Below, piece by piece: positions 17,686 to 26,843 of a stretch of DNA of 39,481 bases. Location of the stretch: positions 1 through 39,481 of the forward strand of contig JAJRRA010000030.1 in assembly GCA_024279945.1 (NCBI GenBank). Reading direction: 5' to 3'. The DNA is from Gammaproteobacteria bacterium (GTDB lineage: Bacteria > Pseudomonadota > Gammaproteobacteria > Xanthomonadales > SZUA-36). The translations under genes and the position numbers were made by a program. Below the pieces are notes generated by a model, which ran no database searches, was not told the DNA's origin, and saw only the letters and a list, made by a program, of their open reading frames with translations. Within the stretch, counting starts at the first letter, position 1. The number at the start of each line of letters is the position of its first letter.

Positions 17686-19485
17686 ATGGACACCATTAAC
17701 GACACACTGCGCCATGTCTTTGGTCTGCACGAGTTTCGTCCCTTCCAGGAAGAGATTATCGAGCAATTGATCGGCGGCGGTGATGCTTTCGTGCTGATGC
17801 CCACCGGTGGGGGTAAATCTCTTTGCTATCAGCTTCCGGCGCTGCATCGTGCGGGTATGGCGATCATTATTTCACCGCTGATTTCCCTGATGAAAGACCA
17901 GGTGGATGCCCTGCTTGCCAACGGTGTGAAAGCGGCGATGTACAACTCGACGCTGACTCAGCAGGAGGCGCGTGAGGTCCTTGGGCAGTTGCACAACGCC
18001 GAACTGGACCTGCTCTACGTTGCCCCGGAACGGATGATGAATCCGGGCTTCATCCACAGCCTGGAAACGGTGGAAATTGCATTGATTGCGGTGGATGAAG
18101 CACATTGTGTCTCACAATGGGGCCACGATTTCCGGCCGGAATATGCCGCACTGGGTGATCTGCGCCGGTATTTCCCCGGGGTTCCATTGATTGCGCTGAC
18201 GGCCACGGCTGATCCGCAGACCCGCGAAGATATCGTCGCTGTGCTTGGTCTGCCCGGTGCACCGCGTTATATCACCAGTTTTGACCGGCCAAATATCCGC
18301 TATACCGTGCTTGAAAAGCATCGCCCGCAAAGCCAGTTGCGGCGGTTTCTTGCCCGGCGCCAGGATGAGTCCGGTATTGTCTATGCGCTGTCGCGTAAAC
18401 GGGTGGAGGAGATTGCAGCTTATTTGCGGGAGCAGGGGTATTCTGCTGCGGCCTATCACGCCGGGCTGAACAGCGATACGCGCAGGCAGGTGCAGGAGCG
18501 TTTCCTGAAGGATGAACTGCTGATCGTGGTGGCAACTGTTGCCTTTGGCATGGGTATCGATAAATCCAACGTCCGTTTCGTTGTTCACTATGATGTTCCC
18601 CGGCACCTGGAAGCCTACTACCAGGAAACCGGTCGCTCCGGCCGCGATGGCTTGCCGGCTGAGGCCTTTTTATTGTTCGGCCTGCAGGATGTGGCCATGG
18701 CCCGGTCGCAACTGGAAAACAATGCCAACGAAACGCAGCGGCGCATCGACACCCACAAGCTGAACTCGATGGTGAGTTTTGCCGAAAGCCTGACCTGCCG
18801 CAGGCGCGTATTGCTGGGTTACCTGGGTGAAACGAGGGAAGAGGACTGTGGCAACTGTGACGTCTGCCTCGAGCCACCGGAAAAATTCGATGCAACCACC
18901 GCCGCCCGGAAGGTGATCTCATGCGTGTACCGGGTCCGGCAGAATTTCGGCATCAAACATGTGGTCGATGTGCTGAGAGGGGCTGACACGGAGCGCATCC
19001 GTAACTTTAACCATGACCGCCTGACCACCTACGGCATCGGTGAAGAGCATAGCCACGCCGAGTGGACCTCCATTACGCGGCAACTCATCCACCGGGGCTA
19101 CCTGTTTCAGGACATCAGCAATTTCTCGGTGCTGAAACTGCCCCCGCAGGCCCTGCAACTTTTACGCGGTGAGACCGAACTGGAACTGGCCGTGCCCCGG
19201 ATCCGGGAAAAAGCGGTGAAAAAGAAAGTGCCGAAATCGACCATCAGCCTGAACGAGGATGAAATGCGCCTGTTTGAAACCCTGCGGGAAATCAGGAAGC
19301 ATCTTGCCGACGAATCGGGGGTGCCACCCTATATTGTCTTCGGAGATGCGACCCTGGTGGAAATATGCCGGGCAAGGCCGGAAAACCGCGATGAATTTCT
19401 GGAAATTACCGGTGTCGGGCAGGTCAAACTGGAACGCTACGGTGACGTATTCCTCGAGGCCGTGGCCTGCGATGAGGTGGAATAA
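17686..19485 (+). CDS. recQ: ATP-dependent DNA helicase RecQ
   Basis: 599 residues, the usual bacterial RecQ length. This is a 3'-5' superfamily 2 helicase of recombination and replication-fork repair. Walker A is MPTGGGKS (Lys44) and Walker B is DEAH at about 137-140, followed by the aromatic-rich loop CVSQWGHDFRPEY. Motif VI is YYQETGRSGRDG. The zinc-binding cysteines are in CRRRVLLGYLGE...DCGNCDVC near 371-393. The winged-helix RQC region follows, and an HRDC domain ends the protein (RPENRDEFLEITGVGQVKLERYG). No neighbour suggests a special role; it is a housekeeping gene between glgP and the gab locus. Confidence 0.97.
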   Translation: MDTINDTLRHVFGLHEFRPFQEEIIEQLIGGGDAFVLMPTGGGKSLCYQLPALHRAGMAIIISPLISLMKDQVDALLANGVKAAMYNSTLTQQEAREVLGQLHNAELDLLYVAPERMMNPGFIHSLETVEIALIAVDEAHCVSQWGHDFRPEYAALGDLRRYFPGVPLIALTATADPQTREDIVAVLGLPGAPRYITSFDRPNIRYTVLEKHRPQSQLRRFLARRQDESGIVYALSRKRVEEIAAYLREQGYSAAAYHAGLNSDTRRQVQERFLKDELLIVVATVAFGMGIDKSNVRFVVHYDVPRHLEAYYQETGRSGRDGLPAEAFLLFGLQDVAMARSQLENNANETQRRIDTHKLNSMVSFAESLTCRRRVLLGYLGETREEDCGNCDVCLEPPEKFDATTAARKVISCVYRVRQNFGIKHVVDVLRGADTERIRNFNHDRLTTYGIGEEHSHAEWTSITRQLIHRGYLFQDISNFSVLKLPPQALQLLRGETELELAVPRIREKAVKKKVPKSTISLNEDEMRLFETLREIRKHLADESGVPPYIVFGDATLVEICRARPENRDEFLEITGVGQVKLERYGDVFLEAVACDEVE

Positions 19486-19502
19486 GGCAGCAGTTGCCTT
19501 GC

Positions 19503-20387
19503 TTATTGGTCGAAGATGCGGGTGATCCATTCCTCAAATAACTGAGCCCGTAAAGACCGGTGTTCCGGCATTCGGGTTAAAAGATAATAATTATGCGATT
19601 CAGGTATCGCCTTTTTCAGCAATGTAAGCAAACGTCCCTCGCGCAGATCTTCCTGAACCTCAAACGGATTGCACAGGGCGACACCAAAACCCAGGCGGGC
19701 CGCTACCAGGGATAAATTGGTGCTGTAAAAGTGAATTTGACGCACGTTTTCAGGCTCCGGCGCCTCCATGGCAGCAAACCAGCGTGACCACTGATTCTGG
19801 CTGTCGTGGAGCAGGGTCAGGCGGCCAAGGTGTTCGGGGCGGGAGATCGCAGGCAGGCCATGGAGAATGCGGGGACTGCACACCGGATAGACCGGTGGTG
19901 AGACCAGTTCTTCAAGCACTCGCCCGCCCGAGGCAGGTTTTCCGTAACAGATCGCCACATCGACTTCGTGCGGAATTTTTTTTTGCTGCGGTTGTACTTC
20001 AAGCACATGGATGTCGATCTGGGGGTATTGAAGCTGGAATTCGCCAATGAGCTTAACCGCCCAGTTGGCGCCCGCCGATTCCGTACAGCCAATCACCAGA
20101 GTGCCGGTGAGACTGTCGGGATCCAGGTGCAGCGTACCGTCAACGATGCGATCAAAACCGTCCCGCACGGCACCCAGCAGGCGCTCTCCGGCGCGGGTCA
20201 GCTTGAGGCGATTATTGGCGCGGATAAAAAGTTTTACCTTCAACTGTTCTTCCAGCGCCCTGACCTGGTGACTGATGGCGCCGTGGGTGACGCCGAGTTC
20301 TTCGCCCGCCCGCCCCATGTGCAAGTGCTGGCCGGCGCTTGCAAAAGCGCGCAAGGCGGAAAGAGGCAGAGTGCGACGGTTCAGCAT
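19503..20387 (-). CDS. LysR-family transcriptional regulator, GcvA-like
   Basis: 294 residues from the ATG at 20387, chosen because AGGA lies 8 bases upstream and it gives the family start MLNRRTLPLSALRAF; a longer frame to 20414 adds nine residues. The N-terminal winged helix-turn-helix (HMGRAGEELGVTHGAISHQVRALEEQL) is the LysR DNA-binding domain, and the rest is the periplasmic-binding-like effector domain. It is transcribed divergently from gabD-gabT, the classic layout for a LysR protein controlling its neighbour. It probably regulates GABA or related amine catabolism, which is inference from position. The intergenic region carries a duplicated GAGAAATATT motif. Confidence 0.9.
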   Translation of the reverse strand: MLNRRTLPLSALRAFASAGQHLHMGRAGEELGVTHGAISHQVRALEEQLKVKLFIRANNRLKLTRAGERLLGAVRDGFDRIVDGTLHLDPDSLTGTLVIGCTESAGANWAVKLIGEFQLQYPQIDIHVLEVQPQQKKIPHEVDVAICYGKPASGGRVLEELVSPPVYPVCSPRILHGLPAISRPEHLGRLTLLHDSQNQWSRWFAAMEAPEPENVRQIHFYSTNLSLVAARLGFGVALCNPFEVQEDLREGRLLTLLKKAIPESHNYYLLTRMPEHRSLRAQLFEEWITRIFDQ

Positions 20388-20401
20388 GTCAATAGTCCTG
20401 T

Positions 20402-20453
20402 GAGAAATATTCACAGAAGATACAAAATATTATCGCTGCATGCGAGAAATATT
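20402..20453. promoter_or_regulatory. Paired GAGAAATATT motif in the lysR-gabD intergenic region
   Basis: GAGAAATATT occurs at 20402-20411 and again at 20444-20453, 42 bases apart (about four helical turns), with a third partial AAATATT between them. The pair lies in the 127-base divergent region between the LysR gene and gabD. LysR proteins bind such regions at two sites on one DNA face, so this is a candidate operator. Binding is inferred, not shown. Confidence 0.4.
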
Positions 20454-20514
20454 TGTAGCCTGCCTGGTGTAATATGAGGCCGATTACTTATTGAACCTGG
20501 TGGAGGATTCACTC

Positions 20515-21978
20515 ATGAGTATATTTCTTGCAGACAAGGGTTTGCTGAAAACCAATGCATACATTAACGGTCAGTGGGTGGACTCTGACAACGGCAGTAC
20601 CCGGCCGGTCACCAATCCGGCAACGGGTGAAGTGATTGCCGAGGTTGCAAATTGCGGAACGGCCGAAACGCGTCGGGCGATTGAGGCGGCACAGGCCGCA
20701 CAGCTTGACTGGCGCCAGCGGTCGATAAAGGAAAGGTCTGTACTGCTGCGCAAGTGGTTTAACCTGATGATGGAAAGCCAGGAAGATCTGGCGCAGATTC
20801 TTACCGCCGAGCAGGGGAAACCCCTGGCGGAAGCGCGTGGTGAAATTGCCTACGGAGCAAGCTATATCGAGTGGTTTGCCGAAGAGGGCAAGCGGATTTA
20901 CGGCGACACCATTCCACATGCCACGAATGACAAGCGCCTGGTGTGTATCAAGCAACCGGTTGGCGTGGTCGCCTGCATCACACCATGGAATTTCCCCAAC
21001 GCCATGCTGACCCGTAAAATTGCCCCGGCCCTGGCTGTCGGGTGCACGGTTGTTTGCAAGCCCGCCAATGCGACACCGCTGTCAGCCTACGCGTTTGCAG
21101 AATTGGCCGAGCGTGCCGGCATACCGGCCGGCGTGATCAATATAGTGACCGGCAGAACGGAAGAAATCGGCAAGGAACTCACCTCCAACCCAATCGTCCG
21201 TAAACTCACATTCACCGGTTCAACCCAGGTGGGTAAGCAACTGATGGCCGAATGCGCAGCGACCGTCAAGCGCACTTCGATGGAATTGGGAGGCAATGCG
21301 CCGTTTATCGTATTTGATGATGCGGACCTGGACGCAGCACTGGCCGGAGTTATGTTGAGTAAATACCGCAATTCGGGTCAGACCTGTGTCTGCGCCAACC
21401 GCATCCTGATTCAGGAGGGAGTCTATGACGCCTTTGCTGAAAAACTAGCTGCTGCTGTGAGTGATCTGAAGATTGGCAACGGCAAAGACGAGGGTGTCAC
21501 CATCGGGCCGCTGATCAATGAGGGCGCGGCCAATGACGTGATGGCTTTCGTTGAAGATGCCGTAAGCAAAGGCGCGCGCGTGATTGCCGGTGGCAAACGT
21601 TCCGGAATGGGCGCGTGCTTTATCGAGCCGACCATTCTCACCGAGGTCACGGACGATATGCGGGTGTTTCGGGAAGAAATATTCGGACCGATTGCTCCCT
21701 TGTTCAAATTCAAAACGGAAGCCGAGGCCATCGCCATGGCGAACGATACGGAATTCGGCCTGGCCTGCTACTTTTATTCCCGCGATATTGGCCGTGTCTG
21801 GCGGGTCGGTGAGGCCCTGGAGTACGGCATTGTAGGTATCAATGAAGGCATTATCTCCAATGAAATGGCGCCGTTTGGAGGGGTGAAAGAGTCCGGACAG
21901 GGTCGTGAAGGTTCAAAATATGGCCTGGATGATTACCTGGAGATCAAATACATGTGCATGGGAGGGATCGATCAATGA
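20515..21978 (+). CDS. gabD: Succinate-semialdehyde dehydrogenase (NADP+ type)
   Basis: 487 residues from the ATG at 20515, which follows GGTGGAGG at a good distance; an upstream in-frame codon at 20491 would precede this binding site. Aldehyde dehydrogenase family. MELGGNAPFIVF has the general-base Glu at about 257, and SGQTCVCANR has the catalytic Cys at about 291, with the second Cys two residues later as in E. coli GabD. TPWNFPNAM and GSTQVGKQL are cofactor-binding motifs. It oxidises succinate semialdehyde to succinate, the second step of GABA breakdown. It overlaps gabT by an ATGA junction, so the two are translationally coupled. Confidence 0.95.
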   Translation: MSIFLADKGLLKTNAYINGQWVDSDNGSTRPVTNPATGEVIAEVANCGTAETRRAIEAAQAAQLDWRQRSIKERSVLLRKWFNLMMESQEDLAQILTAEQGKPLAEARGEIAYGASYIEWFAEEGKRIYGDTIPHATNDKRLVCIKQPVGVVACITPWNFPNAMLTRKIAPALAVGCTVVCKPANATPLSAYAFAELAERAGIPAGVINIVTGRTEEIGKELTSNPIVRKLTFTGSTQVGKQLMAECAATVKRTSMELGGNAPFIVFDDADLDAALAGVMLSKYRNSGQTCVCANRILIQEGVYDAFAEKLAAAVSDLKIGNGKDEGVTIGPLINEGAANDVMAFVEDAVSKGARVIAGGKRSGMGACFIEPTILTEVTDDMRVFREEIFGPIAPLFKFKTEAEAIAMANDTEFGLACYFYSRDIGRVWRVGEALEYGIVGINEGIISNEMAPFGGVKESGQGREGSKYGLDDYLEIKYMCMGGIDQ

Positions 21979-23267
21979 GTCCGTTGAGCAATGCGCAGTG
22001 GCAGGCTCGCAAAGACGCAGCTTTCGCGCGCGGCCAGGGCAACCTGGCGCCGGTATTCATCGATCGCGCGGAAAACGCGGAAATGTGGGATGTCGAAGGC
22101 CGGCGCTATATTGATTTCGGCACCGGCATCGCCGTTTGTTCTACCGGCCACAGTAACCCGAAGGTAGTGGCTGCCGTGCAGCAGCAATTGCAACACTTCA
22201 GCCACACCTGCGTGATGGTGACACCGTATGCTTCTGCGGTTGAGTTGGCGGAAAAACTCAATGAGCTTGCACCCGGCTCCTCAACCAAAAAATCTATTTT
22301 TGTCACCACCGGTGCCGAAGCGGTCGAGAACTGCGTAAAAATTGCCCGCGCTCACACCGGACGTCGTGGTGTGATTGCATTTAACGGTGGTTTTCATGGC
22401 CGGACCTTGCTGGCCATGGGACTGACGGGAAAGATCACGCCCTATAAAAACCTGTTCGGCCCGTTCCCGGCTGATCTGTTCCATGTGCCGTACCCGATTG
22501 ACTATCACGGGGTGAGTGTCGAGGATTCTCTGCGCGCACTCGACACACTTTTCAAGGTTGATATTGCACCTGGCGATGTGGCGGCCATTGTCGTTGAGCC
22601 GGTGCAGGGTGAGGGCGGTTTTTATCCCGCTTCCAATGAATTTCTGCAGGCCTTGCGAGCGTTGTGTGATGAGCACGGTATCGTCCTGATCGCCGATGAA
22701 ATTCAAACCGGTTTTGCGCGCACGGGACGGTTTTTCTGCAGTGAATACTCAGGTATTGAGCCGGACCTGATGACGGTCGCCAAGGGCGTTGCCGGAGGCT
22801 TTCCGCTGGCGGCAGTGGTTGGCAAAGCAGAGATTATGGATGCGCCCCTGCCGGGTGGGCTGGGTGGCACCTACGCCGGGTCCCCGATAGGCTGTGCCGC
22901 CGCCCTGGCCGTTATTGAGGTGATTGCGGAGGAAAACCTGGTTGAGCGGGCCAGCGGAATCGGCACGCTGTTTGGTACAAGCTTGAGCAAGCTGCAAGCG
23001 CAGCACCCGGATGTCATTGGTGAGGTGCGTGCCGATCGCGGCGCCATGATTGCCATGGAACTGGTTAAAAACGGTGATGCAGAACAGCCCAATGCCGAGT
23101 TGACCCGGTCGATGGTAGCGCTGGCTTATCAGCGTGGTCTGGTATTGCTCAGTTGTGGCAGCCGGGGCAACGTGATCCGCTTCCTGCCTGCCTTGACGAT
23201 CTCAGATGAACTGATCAACGAGGGGCTGGATATCGTTGCGGGTTGTTTCCAGGAATTGCTGAAGTAA
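21975..23267 (+). CDS. gabT: 4-aminobutyrate aminotransferase
   Basis: 430 residues from the ATG at 21975, which overlaps the gabD stop (ATGA) and follows a GGGAGGG binding site. Class III aminotransferase. It transfers the amino group of GABA to 2-oxoglutarate, giving succinate semialdehyde for GabD. TTGAEAVENCVKIAR binds the cofactor phosphate, VEPVQGEGGFYPA and ADEIQTGFARTG are family motifs, and TVAKGVAGGFPLAAV has the PLP Lys at about 270, close to Lys268 of E. coli GabT. The related 5-aminovalerate activity is a possible alternative. It is convergent with the YceH-family gene, 5 bases away. Confidence 0.94.
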   Translation: MSPLSNAQWQARKDAAFARGQGNLAPVFIDRAENAEMWDVEGRRYIDFGTGIAVCSTGHSNPKVVAAVQQQLQHFSHTCVMVTPYASAVELAEKLNELAPGSSTKKSIFVTTGAEAVENCVKIARAHTGRRGVIAFNGGFHGRTLLAMGLTGKITPYKNLFGPFPADLFHVPYPIDYHGVSVEDSLRALDTLFKVDIAPGDVAAIVVEPVQGEGGFYPASNEFLQALRALCDEHGIVLIADEIQTGFARTGRFFCSEYSGIEPDLMTVAKGVAGGFPLAAVVGKAEIMDAPLPGGLGGTYAGSPIGCAAALAVIEVIAEENLVERASGIGTLFGTSLSKLQAQHPDVIGEVRADRGAMIAMELVKNGDAEQPNAELTRSMVALAYQRGLVLLSCGSRGNVIRFLPALTISDELINEGLDIVAGCFQELLK

Positions 23268-23272
23268 GCAGG

Positions 23273-23893
23273 TCAGGCCTGGCTGGATTCGATTTTGTCC
23301 AGCCTTTCCCTGAGCGTTTCCAGTTCCTGTTCCAGCACTTCGACACGCGCCGCCAGGCCGCCTGAAGCAGCGCTGGAAACGGATGCAACAAAGGCCGGGA
23401 TATCCGGCTCGCCACTGAGCAGGTGGGCGTAACGCTCCTCTTTTTGCCCCGGTTGACGCGGCAGCACCGTTATCAGGGGTGGCTCATGTTCGGCCAGACG
23501 CTCAAGCATGTAATGCAAATCATCCAGGTCGCTAAAGGCATACAGGCGGTGGGAGTTGATTTTCAGCTCCCCCGGTGTTTGCGGGCCACGCAGCATCAAG
23601 GGGCAGAGCAGGGCAAGCCCCTTGCTGTGCAAGCCGAGTGCTTTGTCGGCCAGGTGTTCGTATTTGGCTGCCCGGCTACCCCAGGCTTCGCGTACAAAGC
23701 CGAGTGATTCCAGTTCACGCAGCGTGTGGCCGATCTCCCCGACGGTGTAGTTGCTAACGGGCTGGCGTGCCGTTTTCTGATTACAGGCGTTGCGCAGTGA
23801 ATTGAGCGTGAGCGGGTATTGTTCCGGCGTGGTTTCTTTCTTTTCCATCAGGCACCCCAGCACGCGAACCTGTATTGCGGTCATTTCCTGCAT
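23273..23893 (-). CDS. YceH family protein (DUF480)
   Basis: 206 residues. The N-terminus MTAIQVRVLGCLMEKKETTPEQYPLTLN is the strong signature of the DUF480/YceH family, whose structures show two winged-helix domains. Further family marks are LGLHSKGLALLCPLMLRGPQTPGELK. The C-terminal ~30 residues are heptad-like and charged (VEVLEQELETLRERLDKIE), probably a short coiled coil. The biological role of the family is not firmly known. The ATG at 23893 follows an AGGA; a second ATG three codons on is possible. It is divergent from the aminotransferase gene. Confidence 0.92.
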   Translation of the reverse strand: MQEMTAIQVRVLGCLMEKKETTPEQYPLTLNSLRNACNQKTARQPVSNYTVGEIGHTLRELESLGFVREAWGSRAAKYEHLADKALGLHSKGLALLCPLMLRGPQTPGELKINSHRLYAFSDLDDLHYMLERLAEHEPPLITVLPRQPGQKEERYAHLLSGEPDIPAFVASVSSAASGGLAARVEVLEQELETLRERLDKIESSQA

Positions 23894-23973
23894 CGTTTCG
23901 TTTCCTGCATTGCGATGATTTTCATCTTAATCAACTATAATCGCTGTTTATCACTTATTAAGCGAGACCGGCC

Positions 23974-25125
23974 ATGCTTCGCAACAAATTGCCCGGCACT
24001 GGCACGACCATATTCACCGTCATGTCCAATATGGCCCAGGATCATGGTGCGATCAACCTGTCCCAGGGTTTTCCGGATTTCGAGGGGCCGCAGGCGCTGC
24101 GCGACCGGGTCGTCTATCACCTGGAACACGGTCACAATCAATACGCACCACTGGCCGGAGTACCCGAACTGCGCGAGCAGATTGCCGCCAAAGTGCTGGA
24201 TCTTTATGCCTGTTCCGTTGACCCGGACAGCCAGGTAACGGTGACGCCGGGCGCCACCGAAGCGATTTATTGCGCCATCACGGCGGTGGTTCATCGCGGC
24301 GATGAAGTGATTGTTTTTGATCCCGCCTACGACACCTACGAGCCCTGCATTACGCTCAATGGCGGCGTCACGCGCCATATCCCGCTGCACTACCCGGATT
24401 TTCATATTGACTGGCAAGAGGTGCGCGATACGATCAGCGACCGGACCCGCCTGATTGTCCTCAACACGCCGCACAATCCGAGTGGGACCGTGTGGAGTGA
24501 ACAGGATATTCAATCCCTGCGTGAAGTCATCGCTGGCTACGATATTCTTCTGCTGTCGGATGAGGTCTACGAGCACATCAGCTTTGACGGCAAAAAACAT
24601 CTCAGCTTGCTGCGCTATCCGGACCTGGCGGAAAAAACGTTTACCATTTTTTCTTTCGGCAAAACCTACCATGCAACGGGTTGGCGGGTTGGTTATTGCA
24701 TTGCTCCGCAGCCACTGATGACGGAATTTCTGCGCGTCCACCAGTTCATTAATTTCAGCACCAATACACCATTTCAGTATGCTATAGCGGATTTTCTGCG
24801 TGACTGTTCACAGTATCACCGTGAGTTGGGGGATTTTTACCAGCACAAGCGCGACCTGTTTTGTGAACTGATGACCCCTTCAGCATTCAAGCTGAAGCCA
24901 TCGGCCGGAACCTACTTTCAACTGGCCGACTACGGTGCGCTCAGTAATGAGCCCGATACGGAATTCGCGGCCCGCCTGACTCGTGAGTACAAAGTGGCGG
25001 CGATTCCGATCTCGGTGTTTTATCGCAAGCCACCGGAGCAGAGGGTTATTCGTTTCTGTTTTGCCAAGCATGAGGATACCCTGCGGGAGGCGGCAAAATT
25101 ACTCGGGGAAGTGAAGGGTGTTTAG
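23974..25125 (+). CDS. PLP-dependent class I aminotransferase, methionine aminotransferase (YbdL)-like
   Basis: 383 residues. Fold type I aminotransferase with INLSQGFPDF near the N-terminus, NTPHNPSGTVW, and the cofactor Lys at about 230 in SFGKTYHATGWRVGY. The sequence pattern is that of YbdL and kynurenine aminotransferase-like enzymes, which transaminate methionine and aromatic or sulfur amino acids. The natural substrate here is not certain. It is convergent with the polyphosphate:AMP phosphotransferase gene, with a 4-base overlap of the two stop regions. Confidence 0.88.
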   Translation: MLRNKLPGTGTTIFTVMSNMAQDHGAINLSQGFPDFEGPQALRDRVVYHLEHGHNQYAPLAGVPELREQIAAKVLDLYACSVDPDSQVTVTPGATEAIYCAITAVVHRGDEVIVFDPAYDTYEPCITLNGGVTRHIPLHYPDFHIDWQEVRDTISDRTRLIVLNTPHNPSGTVWSEQDIQSLREVIAGYDILLLSDEVYEHISFDGKKHLSLLRYPDLAEKTFTIFSFGKTYHATGWRVGYCIAPQPLMTEFLRVHQFINFSTNTPFQYAIADFLRDCSQYHRELGDFYQHKRDLFCELMTPSAFKLKPSAGTYFQLADYGALSNEPDTEFAARLTREYKVAAIPISVFYRKPPEQRVIRFCFAKHEDTLREAAKLLGEVKGV

Positions 25126-26690
25126 CGTTTTCCGGCAGGCTTGACACTACACTGAGGGGCGTTCTCAATGGCTTTTTCCAGCGCATCGCAGACCGAGTTC
25201 ATTACCTTGATGCGGCCGTAACGTTTGCTCTCGTTTTCGACCAGGACCCAGGGCGCCTGCTGCACCGAAGTTTGCTGAATCATGATGTGGACCGCTGCGG
25301 CGTATTCATCCCATCTCTCTCGGTTTCTCCAGTCCTCTTCAACCAGTTTCCAGCGTTTGTGCGGTGTTTCCTCGCGGGATTTGAAGCGCAGTAACTGCTC
25401 TTCCTTGCTGATGTGTATCCAGAACTTGAGCAGGACCGTGCCGTGCGCGATCAACTGGTCTTCAAAATCATTGATCTCGGCGAAGGCCCGGCGCCATTCG
25501 TCATCGCCGGCAAACTGTTCGATGCGTTCAACCAGCACACGACCGTACCAACTACGATCGAAAATGGTCATCCGCCCCGCCCGGGGAATACAATTCCAGA
25601 AACGCCACAAGTAGTGGTAAGAATTTTCCACGTCTGTCGGTGCGGCAAAGGGGTAAACCTTGTAATTACGCACATCCAGCGCCTGGGTGATCTGGCGGAT
25701 CGCACCGCCTTTGCCGGCGGCATCCGGGCCTTCAAACACCAGGATGGTGGACAGTTTTTTCTGCATGGCTTGCTGGTGAAGCCCGGCCAGCCTGGCCTGG
25801 GCGATCGCCATTTCCTTGCGGTACTGTTTCTTGCCCAGGCTCAGGGACAGGTCCAGCTTGTCCATAATGGTTTTGCCGTGGCTACCGTTGCCATTACCAT
25901 TACCGTTGTCGGCAGCCTGCTTGACTTTTTCATGCACTTCCTTGCGCATTTCCGACAGGTATTTTTGCCGGAACTGCTCTTTCAGCAGGTGCCGTTCCAG
26001 CCTTTCCTGCAAGATTTCGCCCACCCGCAGGCTCCTGCAATGATGATCCTCACCTTCAACGATTTCCCAGGGTGCGTGGCCGGTGTTGGTCTGGGAGATT
26101 ATTCTCTCTGCCGCCTCGATGAAGCGGTCATACATTTCCCAGTTCTTCCAGTCTTCAGGCCCCATGCGCCAACTTCTCAGGGGATCATTTTCCAGCAGTT
26201 CAAGACGTTTTTTCTGCACGTCGCGGCTGATGTGCATCCAGTACTTGAGCACCATGGCGCCGTCATCCGCCAGGGCTTTTTCAAAATTGTTGATCCGCTC
26301 CAGTTCCTGCGTGAACTGATCCAGTGACAATTTCCCATAAACGAAATTGAGTAGCGGGAGCGAATAACGGCCGCTCAGGTAGACTCCGATCTGACCTTTC
26401 GGTGGCAGGAACCGCCAGAATCGCCAAAACGTGGGCCTTTCCGCTTCTTCATCAGATGGTTCGCTGTAAGCCTGGGTCACGATCCAACGCGCATCCATCC
26501 ATTTGTTGAGCAGGTTGGCGGAAGTGCCTTTTCCCGCACCGCGCACACCGGCAAAATCCAGGATAACCGGGAACTTACCTTCGCTGCGCAGGCGCTGCTG
26601 CAAGGCCAGAAGATTCTCGCGCAGAATCAACTCCCGTTGCTTGAATTCACTTTTGGAAACTTTCTGTCCGAGTTCTGCAGTCTGGAACAT
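25122..26690 (-). CDS. pap: Polyphosphate:AMP phosphotransferase (two-domain PPK2)
   Basis: 522 residues from the ATG at 26690, which has GGTGGA six bases upstream. Two PPK2 domains in tandem: the first has FAGVRGAGKGT at about 47-56, the second has EGPDAAGKGGA with Lys at about 327. In each, the Walker A loop is followed by the family lid (RYSLPLLNF; FDRSWYGRVLVERIE). The two-domain form phosphorylates AMP to ADP using polyphosphate, with the C-terminal half being the active one in characterised members. A Gly/Asn-rich linker (NGNGNGNGSHG) with repetitive codons precedes the second domain. It links the locus to polyphosphate storage and AMP recovery, for example AMP made by PPDK. Confidence 0.92.
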   Translation of the reverse strand: MFQTAELGQKVSKSEFKQRELILRENLLALQQRLRSEGKFPVILDFAGVRGAGKGTSANLLNKWMDARWIVTQAYSEPSDEEAERPTFWRFWRFLPPKGQIGVYLSGRYSLPLLNFVYGKLSLDQFTQELERINNFEKALADDGAMVLKYWMHISRDVQKKRLELLENDPLRSWRMGPEDWKNWEMYDRFIEAAERIISQTNTGHAPWEIVEGEDHHCRSLRVGEILQERLERHLLKEQFRQKYLSEMRKEVHEKVKQAADNGNGNGNGSHGKTIMDKLDLSLSLGKKQYRKEMAIAQARLAGLHQQAMQKKLSTILVFEGPDAAGKGGAIRQITQALDVRNYKVYPFAAPTDVENSYHYLWRFWNCIPRAGRMTIFDRSWYGRVLVERIEQFAGDDEWRRAFAEINDFEDQLIAHGTVLLKFWIHISKEEQLLRFKSREETPHKRWKLVEEDWRNRERWDEYAAAVHIMIQQTSVQQAPWVLVENESKRYGRIKVMNSVCDALEKAIENAPQCSVKPAGKR

Positions 26691-26843
26691 GGAGGGTCCA
26701 CCCAATGTGTTATGGATAAAGATAGCCTATTTGTACTGCAGCTCAGGGCTTGCAGCTCAGGCTTGCCTCAATCATAACAAAACACCGATAATCAGGCTTC
26801 TCTGCACGGGGACCGGCGCTCGGGCCGGCTATTGGGAAAGAAT

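Noticed and set aside
25902-25919. Short repeated codons in the polyphosphate:AMP phosphotransferase as a phase-variable tract
   Set aside because: The repeat encodes an in-frame Gly/Asn linker, with six-base units that cannot shift the frame.
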